Assembly: GCF_016313185.1 (NCBI RefSeq)
Contig: NZ_CP066218.1
Coordinates: 5,766,001-5,830,000 of the forward strand
Length of the DNA: 64,000 nucleotides
Direction: 5' to 3'
DNA from: Mycolicibacterium baixiangningiae
GTDB lineage: Bacteria > Actinomycetota > Actinomycetes > Mycobacteriales > Mycobacteriaceae
The notes below the pieces were generated by a model. It saw nothing but the letters and a program-made list of their open reading frames with translations. It was not told the origin of the DNA and made no database searches. Made by a program: the position numbers and the translations under genes. Of the stretch, positions 18,328 to 27,171 are shown in pieces (the stretch's first letter is position 1; every line of letters starts with the position of its first letter).

Positions 18328-18966
18328 TCAGCCGGCCGACCAACCCGGCAAATGAGAGGTCAGCGCCTGTATCGCCGCCGTGGACATCGTGGCGACGATG
18401 TCTTCTTGATTCAATCCCTTGTTGAGGGTGGCCACCGAGTTGAGCATCGAAAATACCGCCTGTGTCAACAGGCGGGCCTGTGGCTCCGAGAGATCCGGGC
18501 GCAACTGCATGACGAGCAAGACCCACTCCTGCGCATACAGATTCATCTCACGTCGAACCTTTCGCCGTTCAGCGTCGGGTAGGGCATACTCGTTCTTCAG
18601 AAATATCAACGATCTCGGCGGGTCAGTGATCACGGACCTCACATGAAAATCCACGATCGTCTCTAACGCTGCACGCGGATCAGGTTCACTGTCGACAGTA
18701 GCGCGGGCAAACTGATGGAGCTCCTGCAAACCTTCTTCGACCACCGCGATGAGCAACGCCTGCTTGTTCTGAAAATGACGGTAGAGACCCGGACCGGAGA
18801 TCCCCGCCTCGGTCGCGACCATGCCCACCGTCACCGAGTCATACGGATGGTGCAGAAACAGGTTGGCGGCAGCGTCGAGAAGCAACTTGCGTCGCGAGCC
18901 GCGGGGCTGCGGTACACCCGCGTGCAGGGGCCCATCCCCAGCGCTCGCAGGTGCCGACAACGTCAT
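18328..18966 (-). CDS. TetR-family transcriptional regulator
   Basis: A 212-residue TetR regulator. The N-terminal helix-turn-helix spans about residues 22-68 (RRKLLLDAAANLFL, VATEAGISGPGLYRHFQNKQ), followed by an all-helical ligand domain. Many actinobacterial relatives of this shape control fatty-acid or CoA-thioester pathways (KstR2/FadR-like), with an acyl-CoA as inducer. It is divergent from the LLM-crotonase operon, whose promoter carries a probable operator, and the same element lies before the MFS gene. A partial reverse match (GATTAAC) at 19144-19150 may reflect autoregulation. The effector is unknown. Confidence 0.92.
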   Translation of the reverse strand: MTLSAPASAGDGPLHAGVPQPRGSRRKLLLDAAANLFLHHPYDSVTVGMVATEAGISGPGLYRHFQNKQALLIAVVEEGLQELHQFARATVDSEPDPRAALETIVDFHVRSVITDPPRSLIFLKNEYALPDAERRKVRREMNLYAQEWVLLVMQLRPDLSEPQARLLTQAVFSMLNSVATLNKGLNQEDIVATMSTAAIQALTSHLPGWSAG

Positions 18967-19232
18967 AGGTGCCTACCCTACCTGCGCACGACACCCCGGC
19001 TTCCATTAACAGGAATTACCCGCAGCTGCGCCGACGCTACCAACCGTTTGAGCCACGAACGCTGCCTCCGCCACACCACGCAGGCGCTTCGCGCGTGCCA
19101 TCGCTCAACGGACGCGACCCCCTAAAGGCCCCCGGCGAGGAAGATTAACGCACCGCCGAACATCAAAGTCCACGGTCTTGGCGTTCAATAGCGTTGTCTA
19201 GCAAATCATTTAGGGCTTATACCCCCCTGGTC

Positions 19233-19274
19233 TTGACAGCGCAGCCTATGCGTTTTACGTTAATCAATATTCAC
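19233..19274 (+). promoter_or_regulatory. Promoter/operator of LLM-crotonase operon
   Basis: TTGACA at 19233-19238 and TACGTT at 19256-19261 are 17 bases apart. GTTAATCAATATTCAC (19259-19274) begins at the fourth base of the -10 box, exactly as in the MFS promoter. A GGAGGGACGGGAAG ribosome site follows before the ATG at 19294, giving a leader of about 25 bases. The rest of the 18967-19293 gap holds nothing else recognised. Confidence 0.65.
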
Positions 19275-19293
19275 ACAGTGGAGGGACGGGAAG

Positions 19294-20499
19294 ATGCGAT
19301 TCATATTCATGAGTGAGGGTGAGACAGCGCCGGGCGCCTCATACGAGTACCGCTACCGCGAGCTCATCGATGAGGTGCTCCTGGCCGAGGAGGTGGGCTT
19401 CGATGCGTTTGGCACCTCGGAACAGCATGTGGCGATCGGCACCGCGACGACGTCCGCACCGGAGGTGCTGTATCCGTATCTGATGGCGCTGACCAGCAGG
19501 ATCCGGTTTGTGCACCTGGTCACGCTGCTTCCGACTCGGATCAATCACGCGCTTCGGGTCGCCGAACGCTTGGCCACCGAAGACATCCTGTCCAACGGGC
19601 GGATCGAACTTGGTGTCGGCCGGGGCAACACCACACTCGCCTTGCGCGCATTCGAAGTGTCACCGAGTGAGAACAAGTCACAGCAGCTCGAAGGCCTCGA
19701 GGTGATCCGTCGGGCGTTGCACAACGACGTCTTTTCGTTCGTCGGCGAGCACTACAAGATCCCGCCCCGCAGTCTCGTGCCTAAAGCCATTCAGGCACCC
19801 TGCCCACCGATACATATGGCCACCGGAAGCCCCGAATCGGTGCGGGCGGCCGCTGAGCTGGGCATCGGCGCGATCATCGGCGGTTACTACCTCGGCTTCG
19901 ACTTCCTCGAGAGCATGATTCGCGTGTACGACGACGCTCTGGCCGCCGCGACGCACACCTATCCGCTGCAGGCAGAACGGCTGGTAGCGATCGGTGGCGG
20001 CATGCACTGCGCGGAAACCCGCGAAGAGGCCCGCACCTGGGCGCGGGGGCTCAAGGACACGATTGGCTTGGCCACCGACGCCTACGAGCGGCTGTCGAAG
20101 CTGTCCAGCGACTACCAGTACATGGGTGCTGTCAAACATCTCGATTTCAACGACGAGCGCTACATGTTCGAAGATTCCTCCGGCTTCATCGTCGGCGATC
20201 CCGACGACTGCGTCGCTCAGGTGCAACGTTTCGCCGACCTCGGTGTGGACTCGTTGGTCATGCGTATCGACGGCCTGCCCCACAAAGAGCTGATGAAGTC
20301 CATCGAACTCTTCGGTAAGTACGTCATCCCGAAGTTCAAGAACCCGCGTGGCGTCGCACGCACTCCGGAGGCCATCTTGGCCGACATCCGCGCCGCCCGT
20401 CCTGCCCACTATGCCGAACAAAAAGAATTCGAGGAGAACATGAATCACAAAGAACAGGCCATGAGTGGTGCAAGCGCAGGGGCGGGTGCGGCCCGATGA
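19294..20499 (+). CDS. LLM-class flavin-dependent monooxygenase (luciferase-like)
   Basis: A 401-residue bacterial-luciferase-family TIM barrel using FMNH2 or F420H2. The N-terminal strand MRFIFMSE, FDAFGTSEQHV, a long LLPTRINHALRVAERLATED segment, GRIELGVGRGN and PPIHMATGSPESV are typical. Its likely job is oxygenation of a carbon ring, ketone or C-N/C-S bond. A flavin reductase is encoded in the same operon (24935-25459), which favours the FMNH2-dependent two-component type over F420. It is the first gene and overlaps the next by ATGA. The C-terminal tail is Ala/Gly-rich and probably disordered. Confidence 0.9.
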   Translation: MRFIFMSEGETAPGASYEYRYRELIDEVLLAEEVGFDAFGTSEQHVAIGTATTSAPEVLYPYLMALTSRIRFVHLVTLLPTRINHALRVAERLATEDILSNGRIELGVGRGNTTLALRAFEVSPSENKSQQLEGLEVIRRALHNDVFSFVGEHYKIPPRSLVPKAIQAPCPPIHMATGSPESVRAAAELGIGAIIGGYYLGFDFLESMIRVYDDALAAATHTYPLQAERLVAIGGGMHCAETREEARTWARGLKDTIGLATDAYERLSKLSSDYQYMGAVKHLDFNDERYMFEDSSGFIVGDPDDCVAQVQRFADLGVDSLVMRIDGLPHKELMKSIELFGKYVIPKFKNPRGVARTPEAILADIRAARPAHYAEQKEFEENMNHKEQAMSGASAGAGAAR

Positions 20500-21359
20500 G
20501 CACCCACAACGGCGGCGACATCTACTCGCGCTACCCGAAAGAGTTCCTGATCGAACGCAAACCCAACGGCGTTCTGTTGGTCACGCTCAATCGGCCCGAG
20601 CAACTGAACGCGCTGACGATGCCGATGTTCGAGCAGATGGGAGACCTCCTGCTCGACATTGACCGCGACCCACAAACCCGAGTCGCCGTATTCACCGGCG
20701 CCGGCCGCGGCTTCTGCACGGGCATGGACGTAGCCCAACCTGACCCGTCGCTCGAAGAGGCGATCGTGCTCATGGAGACCGAACGCCGGCGCATCTTGAC
20801 GATGCTGAACATGGATAAGCCGATCATTTCAGCCATCAACGGCCCGGCCGTAGGCTGGGGCCTGTCCCTGGCGCTGCTCGCCGACATCAGCGTCGCCGCG
20901 GAAGACGCCATTCTGATGGACGGACACACCCGGGTCGGCGTGGTCGCCGGCGACCATTCTTCGCTGATCTGGCCCCTTCTCGTCGGGATGGCCAAAGCGA
21001 AGTACTACCAGCTCACATCGGCGCGTATGACCGGAATCGAAGCCGAACGCAACGGATTGGTCAGTGTCGTGGAGCCCAGGGAGAAGGTGCTCGAACGTGC
21101 TCTGGCGATTGCCGATGACCTCGCCCTGGGTTCACAGCGGGCCATCCAATGGACCAAGCGGTCCTTGAACGCCGGATGGCTCACCAACGCATTCCCCCAA
21201 CATGAGCTCTCCGCCGCTCTTGAAACGCTCAACTTTGCAGGTGCCGACTACCTGGAGGCGCGGCAGGCCTTCCGCGACCGTCGCCCCACGCGCTTTCCTT
21301 CCGCCTACGGTGACCAGTCTGCACCTGCACCGGCACAGGGAGTCGCAAGCCGAGCATGA
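20496..21359 (+). CDS. Enoyl-CoA hydratase/isomerase family protein (crotonase 1)
   Basis: A 287-residue crotonase fold, translationally coupled (ATGA) to the LLM gene. Oxyanion-hole segments are visible (GAGRGFCTGMDV, NGPAVGWGLSLALLAD). In true hydratases two glutamates follow, in a PEI-type and a PGxGGTQRL-type motif. Here these positions read LMDGHTRVGVVAGDHSSLIW, so both glutamates appear replaced. Another crotonase reaction is therefore likely, such as isomerisation, C-C hydrolysis or decarboxylation, though the alignment is by eye. Product context is a CoA-linked degradation pathway. Confidence 0.9.
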   Translation: MSTHNGGDIYSRYPKEFLIERKPNGVLLVTLNRPEQLNALTMPMFEQMGDLLLDIDRDPQTRVAVFTGAGRGFCTGMDVAQPDPSLEEAIVLMETERRRILTMLNMDKPIISAINGPAVGWGLSLALLADISVAAEDAILMDGHTRVGVVAGDHSSLIWPLLVGMAKAKYYQLTSARMTGIEAERNGLVSVVEPREKVLERALAIADDLALGSQRAIQWTKRSLNAGWLTNAFPQHELSAALETLNFAGADYLEARQAFRDRRPTRFPSAYGDQSAPAPAQGVASRA

Positions 21360-22153
21360 CGAGGCCCTCACCCGTTCAGATCCCCGGGGCGACCTGTGTC
21401 GACGATTCCGGTGTCCTTATCGTCACCCTCGATCGGCCACCCGCGAATGCGCTGAACCGCAGCCTCGTTGTCGGTCTGCGCGCATTCTTCGCTGAACTGG
21501 CTTCCCACGAAGCACCTGCGCCGGTGGTCCTCACCGGCGCGGGTGCGCGCTTTTTCACGGCGGGAGGCGATATCAAGGAGCTCGAGGGAACCGGCCCTGA
21601 GGAAATCGAAGGGCGGATGCGTGACTTTCATGCACTGCTCGTCGCCATGGATCGGTTCCCTCGACCGCTCATCGCTGCGGTCAACGGACACTGCGTGGGC
21701 GGTGGCATGGAGCTGGCCCTCTTCGCCGACACCATCCTGGCGACCCCGAACGCCACGTTCGGATTTCCCGAGATCAACCACGGATTGTTACCCGCTGATA
21801 AAGGTCTCCAGCGCGCCGCGCTTCTTCTTGGCGCGCAGGCCGTCCGGCGAATGGTGTTGTCGGGAGAGTTGTTCCCCGCCGACGAAGCCGTTCGTATCGG
21901 GTTGGTCGAACGGCTGGAGACACCTGCCACACTGCTTCCCGCGGCCATTCACGCGGCGCGCGAGGCCGGCGCCAAGGCGCCGGTGCTCTACCGCGCATTG
22001 AAGCGCAGCGTCAACAACCCCAGTGACGAGCGAGATGAGCATTCATTGGCCAACACGATCGCCGCCGCCGCAGACTATTTCGAGGATCCTGTCGCCGCGG
22101 GGCTACGCGCTGGCTGGAACCGCGACAAGGCCTCGATCGCCGCCACACAATAG
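21356..22153 (+). CDS. Enoyl-CoA hydratase/isomerase family protein (crotonase 2)
   Basis: A 265-residue crotonase, coupled by an ATGA overlap to the previous crotonase. The oxyanion segments are GAGARFFTAGGDIKEL and NGHCVGGGMELALFADT. It keeps the first catalytic glutamate in FGFPEINHGLLP, while the second site reads ADKGLQRAA instead of GGTQRL. It could be a hydratase or an isomerase that needs one acid/base. The two adjacent but unlike crotonases suggest consecutive steps on one CoA thioester. Confidence 0.92.
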   Translation: MTRPSPVQIPGATCVDDSGVLIVTLDRPPANALNRSLVVGLRAFFAELASHEAPAPVVLTGAGARFFTAGGDIKELEGTGPEEIEGRMRDFHALLVAMDRFPRPLIAAVNGHCVGGGMELALFADTILATPNATFGFPEINHGLLPADKGLQRAALLLGAQAVRRMVLSGELFPADEAVRIGLVERLETPATLLPAAIHAAREAGAKAPVLYRALKRSVNNPSDERDEHSLANTIAAAADYFEDPVAAGLRAGWNRDKASIAATQ

Positions 22154-22194
22154 AACAATAGCTAAATCAATCTCGCCGAGGACTAGGGCTGAAA

Positions 22195-24105
22195 ATGGTG
22201 GCACGAAAAGCGGGTTCGACTGGCACGCCGAGCAGTGGCAGGGCCAGCACAATCCCTGTGTTGCAAAGTATCCAAGACTTCGAAGCGGCACCGCGAACCT
22301 TCCCCCAGATGCTGTTCGACCGGGCCGCGTACGAACCCGACACAATCGCGTTTACCGATTGGAAGCACGGCACCGCGAGTCCGACGACCTGGGGCGAGTA
22401 CCTGCACGAAGTTCAGCAGATCGCCGTCGGCCTTCACGAACTCGGTGTCACCTCAGGTGATCGAGTCGCGATCATGTCCTCCACCCGCAGAGAATGGGTC
22501 ATCGCAGCTCTGGCAATCCAGAGCCTGGACGCAATCCTGGTTGGTGTTTACCCGACTAGCTCCGTCACCGAGCTTGCCCGCGTGCTGGAGATCAGCGAGG
22601 CAACAGCAATTTTCGCTGAGAGCGAGACCGATCTCGGTAAAGTGGCCGCGGTTGCCGCCAGCACGCCGCACCTTCGGGCGGCGATCGGATTTGAGTCCCG
22701 GCCCATCGAGTTCCCCGAACGCGTGCGGGCGGTGGATTGGCGGTCGTTGCAGACGGTGGGGATGGCGCGTGGAGTTTCCGAGCCAGAGTTGTTCGGCAGG
22801 CTCCTAGAAGACGGCGACATCGACCATCCCGCCGTTCTGTTCTGGACGTCGGGCTCCACCGGCGACCCCAAAGGGGTCGTTCACACCCATCGCACGCTGC
22901 AATACTCGGTGCTGGGGTTTGCAGTGGCCTATCCCGAGATCGGTCGCGTGCAACACGACCTGGTGGCATTTCTCGGGCTCTCTCACGTAGCCCCGGCGCT
23001 CGTCAATGTGTTCGTGCCGATCATGACCAAACTGGTCGTCACGTATTGCACGATGGAGCAGCGCCTCGAGTCACTCACAGCAGTTCGGCCCACCGCAATC
23101 GTCTGGCCACCCCGGATGTATGAGAAGCTCGCCGGCGAGCTTCTCGAAGAACTCTCGAATTCTGGGCCCCTTCTCCGTATGCGGTACGGGTTGGCTATGA
23201 CCGTCGCACGAGCAGTGTGTGCCCGTCGATGGAATGGCAGGACCCTTCCTCGATACCTCGATGTGCTGTACCAGCTCAGCCTCAAGACGGCTTTCCTGCC
23301 GCTGCGTGCCAAATTCGGTATGGAGCGCATCACGGTCAGCTGGACCTCCTCGGGGGCCATGACACCTGAGGTCGCTGCGCTGTGGCAGATGTGGGGTCTG
23401 GACTTGCGTGAGATGTACGGAACGACGGAAACCTGCGGACCGGTCCTGGTCCAGTGGGACCGGTCCTTCTACGCGATGGGCACTGTCGGCAAGTCTTTAC
23501 CCGATTCCCGGTGGGTGGTCAGAGCCAGCGAGAACGGAGAGTTTCAGGTCAAGAGCCCTTGCTTGTTCACCGGCTATTGGCGTGACCCAGCATCCACAGA
23601 AGCAGCTTTTGACGATGGCTGGTACGGCACCGGAGATCTTGTCGAGATCGCACCGGACGGCGAGGTCACGATCATCGGCCGCATCAAGGATCTTCTGAAG
23701 ACAAGTGGGGGAAAATCTGTCAGTCCGCAGCCCATCGAGGTGCGTCTGAAGGCCAACCCCCTGGTGGACGAAGCGATCGTGGTGGGAGAGGGCCGTAAGT
23801 ACCTCACGGTCTTGCTGAGCGTGAGCGAAGAAGCACAGGCGCTGCCGGTCGATGAGCAGCACGCTGCCCTCAACGCGTGGATTGAGGAAGTCAACTCCGA
23901 GCTGGCTCGTCCACTGCAGCTCAAGAAGTTTCGCGTCCTCCCGCGCGCGCTGTCGGCCGACCTGGGTGAGCTCACCCTCAAGGCGACCATCCGCCGCGCC
24001 AACATCCTCACCTCGTTTTCCGACCTCATCGAGGACATGTACGAAGCGAGCGAGCAGTATCAGATCTCGGGTCATGCTCGCCTGTCGCGGCGTGGCCATG
24101 GCTAA
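22195..24105 (+). CDS. AMP-dependent acyl-CoA synthetase
   Basis: A 636-residue ANL-superfamily ligase of the long-chain FACL type that activates a carboxylic acid to its CoA thioester with ATP. Visible motifs are the P-loop TSGSTGDPKGV, the YGTTETCGP adenylate motif, the hinge YGTGDLVEI...GRIKDLLK and the C-terminal SPQPIEVRLK. It would activate the acid handled by the two crotonases upstream. The start follows a GGACTAGGG stretch and is 41 bases after the crotonase stop. The stop overlaps the next gene by 8 bases. Confidence 0.93.
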   Translation: MVARKAGSTGTPSSGRASTIPVLQSIQDFEAAPRTFPQMLFDRAAYEPDTIAFTDWKHGTASPTTWGEYLHEVQQIAVGLHELGVTSGDRVAIMSSTRREWVIAALAIQSLDAILVGVYPTSSVTELARVLEISEATAIFAESETDLGKVAAVAASTPHLRAAIGFESRPIEFPERVRAVDWRSLQTVGMARGVSEPELFGRLLEDGDIDHPAVLFWTSGSTGDPKGVVHTHRTLQYSVLGFAVAYPEIGRVQHDLVAFLGLSHVAPALVNVFVPIMTKLVVTYCTMEQRLESLTAVRPTAIVWPPRMYEKLAGELLEELSNSGPLLRMRYGLAMTVARAVCARRWNGRTLPRYLDVLYQLSLKTAFLPLRAKFGMERITVSWTSSGAMTPEVAALWQMWGLDLREMYGTTETCGPVLVQWDRSFYAMGTVGKSLPDSRWVVRASENGEFQVKSPCLFTGYWRDPASTEAAFDDGWYGTGDLVEIAPDGEVTIIGRIKDLLKTSGGKSVSPQPIEVRLKANPLVDEAIVVGEGRKYLTVLLSVSEEAQALPVDEQHAALNAWIEEVNSELARPLQLKKFRVLPRALSADLGELTLKATIRRANILTSFSDLIEDMYEASEQYQISGHARLSRRGHG

Positions 24106-24880
24106 GACAGGTGAGGCGGACAGCACACGTCATGAGGTGCGGGTCGAATTCATGACCAGCGCAGAGATCGCGGCCGCAGTGGAGGGCGGCGCACGCACGG
24201 CGGTCTTGCCGCTGGCCGCCATCGAACAACACGGCCCCCATCTACCGCTGTCAATGGACGCCGATCACGCCGACGAACTCGCCGTACGGGTCGCTCGCAA
24301 GCTCGGAGGGACCCTTGTGCTGCCGACGATCCGGGTCGGGTACTCGCCGCATCATCTCGCCTTCCCCGGAACCTTGTCTCTGCGCGCGTCGACGCTGGAG
24401 GCTGTCTGCGAGGATTACGCTGCGCACCTTGCGGATTCGGGCTTCCGCAGGCTGGTCATGTTCTCCGGGCACATCGGAAACTACCCGGTGATGCGCGAGT
24501 TCGAAGGGCGCTTGGCCGCCAAACTGGCACCACTGTCGTTGATCATCTTTCCCGGAAGTGAAGCGATTCTCGGTGCGTGGCGTGACGCCGCGGAGTCGTC
24601 GGGCCTCCGCGCCAACGTCGGCGGCCACGCCGACATCGCCGAGACATCGATCATGCTCGCGCTACATCCGGATAGGGTCCGCACAGACAGACTGACCCCC
24701 GGTTACCAGAGCGATACCGACGATGCGTTTCTCGACCGGGTCATCACCGAAGGTCTGAAAACCTTCTCGCCCAACGGAATTCTGGGCAACCCCATCGGCG
24801 CCGACACCGCTATCGGGAAGGCCTGCCTCGAATCGGTGACCGACCTGATCGTTGACTACGTCCGCAGCCGAGGCGCATGA
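24098..24880 (+). CDS. Creatininase-family amidohydrolase
   Basis: A 260-residue creatininase-fold metalloamidohydrolase. Metal-binding motifs are EQHGPHLPLSMDADH (Glu, His, Asp), SGHIGNY in place of the usual GHGGN, and GGHADIAETS with the late glutamate. The family opens cyclic amides (creatinine, formylaminopyrimidine and others). The ATG at 24098 overlaps the ligase stop; a second ATG at 24152 is less likely. A ring-opening amidohydrolase in an operon with a flavin monooxygenase and CoA ligase hints at an N-heterocyclic or lactam substrate. This is inference. Confidence 0.88.
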   Translation: MAKTGEADSTRHEVRVEFMTSAEIAAAVEGGARTAVLPLAAIEQHGPHLPLSMDADHADELAVRVARKLGGTLVLPTIRVGYSPHHLAFPGTLSLRASTLEAVCEDYAAHLADSGFRRLVMFSGHIGNYPVMREFEGRLAAKLAPLSLIIFPGSEAILGAWRDAAESSGLRANVGGHADIAETSIMLALHPDRVRTDRLTPGYQSDTDDAFLDRVITEGLKTFSPNGILGNPIGADTAIGKACLESVTDLIVDYVRSRGA

Positions 24881-24934
24881 GGGAGCATCCCACTCCGCAC
24901 AAGGTCCCCTGCGTCCACTCCCAGGAAGATGCAC

Positions 24935-25459
24935 ATGTTAACTCTCAGCCAGGTCAGCTCCGGTGACGCCGAACGTGACGCGTCGCGACTGCGGAGGCTC
25001 TACAGTCGGTACCCGACCGGAGTAGCCGCGGTCTGCGCTGTACGCGATGGCCAGCCTGTGGGAATCGTCGCCACTTCCTTCACCCCGGTGTCCATGGAAC
25101 CCGCGTTGGTCTCGATCTGCGTTCAGCACATCTCGACCACATGGCCGCAACTCTCGCGCGACGGCCATCTCGGGGTCTCCGTGCTCGCGGAAGGTCACGC
25201 CGACATGTCCCGCCAGCTTGCGGCCAAGAACGTCGATCGCTTCGCTGGACTGACGTGGTTTGGCAGCGATTCCTCTGCACTGTTCCTAGCGGACGCAGCA
25301 GCATGGCTCGACTGCAAGATCGTCTCATCGATTACCGCCGGCGATCACAACGTCGTTCTCATGGAGGTCAAAAGTGCTGCCTGTGACGAGACCGTATCGC
25401 CACTGATCTTCCATGACAGCCGGTTCCGATCAATGCTCGCTGATGACGATCGCACCTAG
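24935..25459 (+). CDS. Flavin reductase-like, FMN-binding split barrel
   Basis: A 174-residue flavin reductase-type protein that would supply FMNH2 to the LLM monooxygenase. Features are the N-terminal YPTGVAAVCAV, GIVATSFTPVSMEPALVSIC flavin-binding segment and LGVSVLAEGHADM. AGGAAG sits 6 bases before the ATG at 24935; the ATG at 24929 abuts that site and is less likely. It lies in the same direction as, and 54 bases after, the amidohydrolase. It is the expected partner in a two-component monooxygenase. Confidence 0.9.
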   Translation: MLTLSQVSSGDAERDASRLRRLYSRYPTGVAAVCAVRDGQPVGIVATSFTPVSMEPALVSICVQHISTTWPQLSRDGHLGVSVLAEGHADMSRQLAAKNVDRFAGLTWFGSDSSALFLADAAAWLDCKIVSSITAGDHNVVLMEVKSAACDETVSPLIFHDSRFRSMLADDDRT

Positions 25460-25509
25460 CCGCCGCTGCGGACCTTCGCCGAGCAGCCCCGACGACGCAG
25501 CGGTGACTC

Positions 25510-27012
25510 ATGCGTGACCACGATGGACGCACCCGACGTAGCACCGAACACTCACCCCGTGAGGGCCACCTGGCCTGGAAGATCGCCGAACTGGCTGCAG
25601 ACCCTGTGTCGGTGCCGGCCGCGACCCAGGCGATGGTCATCAACCGCATCATCGACAATGCCGCCGTTTCCGCCGCCTCGGTGACGCGACGCCCCGTGAC
25701 GGTTGCGCGGGCCCAGGCGCGGGCACGCCGGAAGACGCCGGGCGCCGCAGTCTTCGGTGTCGAGGGAACATACTCACCGGAGTGGGCCGCCTGGGCCAAT
25801 GGGGTTGCGGTGCACGACCTCGAACTCCACGACACGTTCCTGGCCGCCGACTTCACACACCCAGGTGACAACATTCCCGCCCTGGTGGCCGTGGCCCAGC
25901 AGACCGGACTCCGTGGCGCGGATCTGGTCCGAGGTATTGCGACCGCCTACGAAGCGCATATCAGCTTGGCCCGGGGAATCTCTCTGGGCGACAGAAACCT
26001 TGAGCATGTAGAACATGCGGGGCCCTCAGTTGTAGCGGGTCTGGGCACCATGCTGCGGCTGCCCCCCGAAATGATCTATGCCGCCATCGGGCACGCCGTG
26101 CACCTGACGACCGCCACCCCACAGTCCCGTGAAGGGCTGCTGTCTGGCTTGAAAGACCACGCCCCCGCAGCCGCCACCACGGTCGCGATCGAGGCCGTCG
26201 ACCGGGCCATGCGCGGCGGGGGCTTCCCGGCCCCGATCGGGGAGGGTGAAGACGGCGCACCGGCCTGGCTGCTCGGCGGCCCCGACCCCAGCTATCAGGT
26301 GCCGCTGCCCGAACCGGGCGAACCGAAGCGGGCCATCCTGAACAGCTACGCCAGAGAGCATTCCGCCGCGTACCAGAGCCAAGCCCCGATCGACTTGGCT
26401 TTCCGTATGCGGGGACAGATCGGCGACCTCCGGGAGATCGAGTCCATCGTCTTGCACACCAGCCATCACACCCATGTGGTGATCGGCAGCGGGTCGGGAG
26501 ACCCCGGCAAGTGGGATCCCGATGCGTCCCGGGAAACCCTGGATCACTCGGTGATGTACGCCTTCGCCGTGGCACTGCAGGACGGCGCCTGGCATCACGA
26601 AAGGTCATACCTTCCCGATCGGGCGCACCGGCCCGACACCATCGAGCTGTGGCGCAAGATCTCCACCGTCGAGGATCCCGCGTGGACCCGCCGCTACCAC
26701 TCGTTCGATCCGGCTGACAAGGCCATCGGTGCGCGGGCGGAAATTACTTTGCGCAGCGGCGCGGTGATCGTCGATGAGCTCGCCGTCGCTCATGCACACC
26801 CGTTGGGCGCTCGTCCATTCGAGCGCAAACAGTACATCGCGAAGTTCACCGACCTCGCCGACGGCGTCATCGACAGGCGAGAACAGCAGCGCTTTTTGGA
26901 CGTTGTGTCGTGCCTTGGAGACCTCAAGCGGGGGACGCTGGGCATGTTGAATCCGATTGTGGACCAGCGACTCTTGGACGAAGCGTCCACCATCTACGGA
27001 ATTTCCCGGTGA
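25510..27012 (+). CDS. MmgE/PrpD family protein
   Basis: A 500-residue MmgE/PrpD-family protein. Family signatures are [16 protein letters not shown], the [15 protein letters not shown] segment, [10 protein letters not shown] and a [12 protein letters not shown] helix. Known members are 2-methylcitrate dehydratase and itaconate (cis-aconitate) decarboxylase, so a dehydration or decarboxylation of a tricarboxylate or hydroxyacid is likely. No citrate synthase or PrpB neighbours are here, so this is not the propionate cycle. The start has no strong ribosome site. The stop overlaps a GTG by 4 bases, leading into a small frame. Confidence 0.9.
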   Translation: MRDHDGRTRRSTEHSPREGHLAWKIAELAADPVSVPAATQAMVINRIIDNAAVSAASVTRRPVTVARAQARARRKTPGAAVFGVEGTYSPEWAAWANGVAVHDLELHDTFLAADFTHPGDNIPALVAVAQQTGLRGADLVRGIATAYEAHISLARGISLGDRNLEHVEHAGPSVVAGLGTMLRLPPEMIYAAIGHAVHLTTATPQSREGLLSGLKDHAPAAATTVAIEAVDRAMRGGGFPAPIGEGEDGAPAWLLGGPDPSYQVPLPEPGEPKRAILNSYAREHSAAYQSQAPIDLAFRMRGQIGDLREIESIVLHTSHHTHVVIGSGSGDPGKWDPDASRETLDHSVMYAFAVALQDGAWHHERSYLPDRAHRPDTIELWRKISTVEDPAWTRRYHSFDPADKAIGARAEITLRSGAVIVDELAVAHAHPLGARPFERKQYIAKFTDLADGVIDRREQQRFLDVVSCLGDLKRGTLGMLNPIVDQRLLDEASTIYGISR

Positions 27013-27161
27013 GCGCGATCATCGCAAGTCCATCCCCGGTGGCCGAGAATCGCGTCACTCTCGCCTCCGCTCAACCCGTGAGTTCTCCGGCCCATCGGTC
27101 CCAAGGAAGCTCGCTGGGGCCCGGCGACGTTGCGCAGCTGCCCGAGCTGCCGAGACACTGA
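27009..27161 (+). CDS. Possible 50-residue peptide, translationally coupled
   Basis: The GTG at 27009 overlaps the MmgE/PrpD stop (GTGA) and opens 50 codons that end 10 bases before the next gene's GTG, at its ribosome site. The product starts [15 protein letters not shown] and is Ser/Pro/Ala-rich with no Cys, no signal peptide and no mycofactocin-type C-terminus. All other genes here are coupled the same way, so translation is plausible. It could also be simple spacer DNA. Confidence 0.35.
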   Translation: MSAIIASPSPVAENRVTLASAQPVSSPAHRSQGSSLGPGDVAQLPELPRH

Positions 27162-27171
27162 GGAGCTCCCC

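Noticed and set aside
25510..27012. MmgE/PrpD gene as part of a methylcitrate cycle.
   Set aside because: No methylcitrate synthase or lyase gene lies in the operon.
27009..27161. Small frame considered as a mycofactocin-type peptide precursor because a hydroxyacid oxidase (MftD-like fold) follows.
   Set aside because: It lacks the IDGxCGVY-type C-terminus and no radical SAM or MftB gene is nearby.
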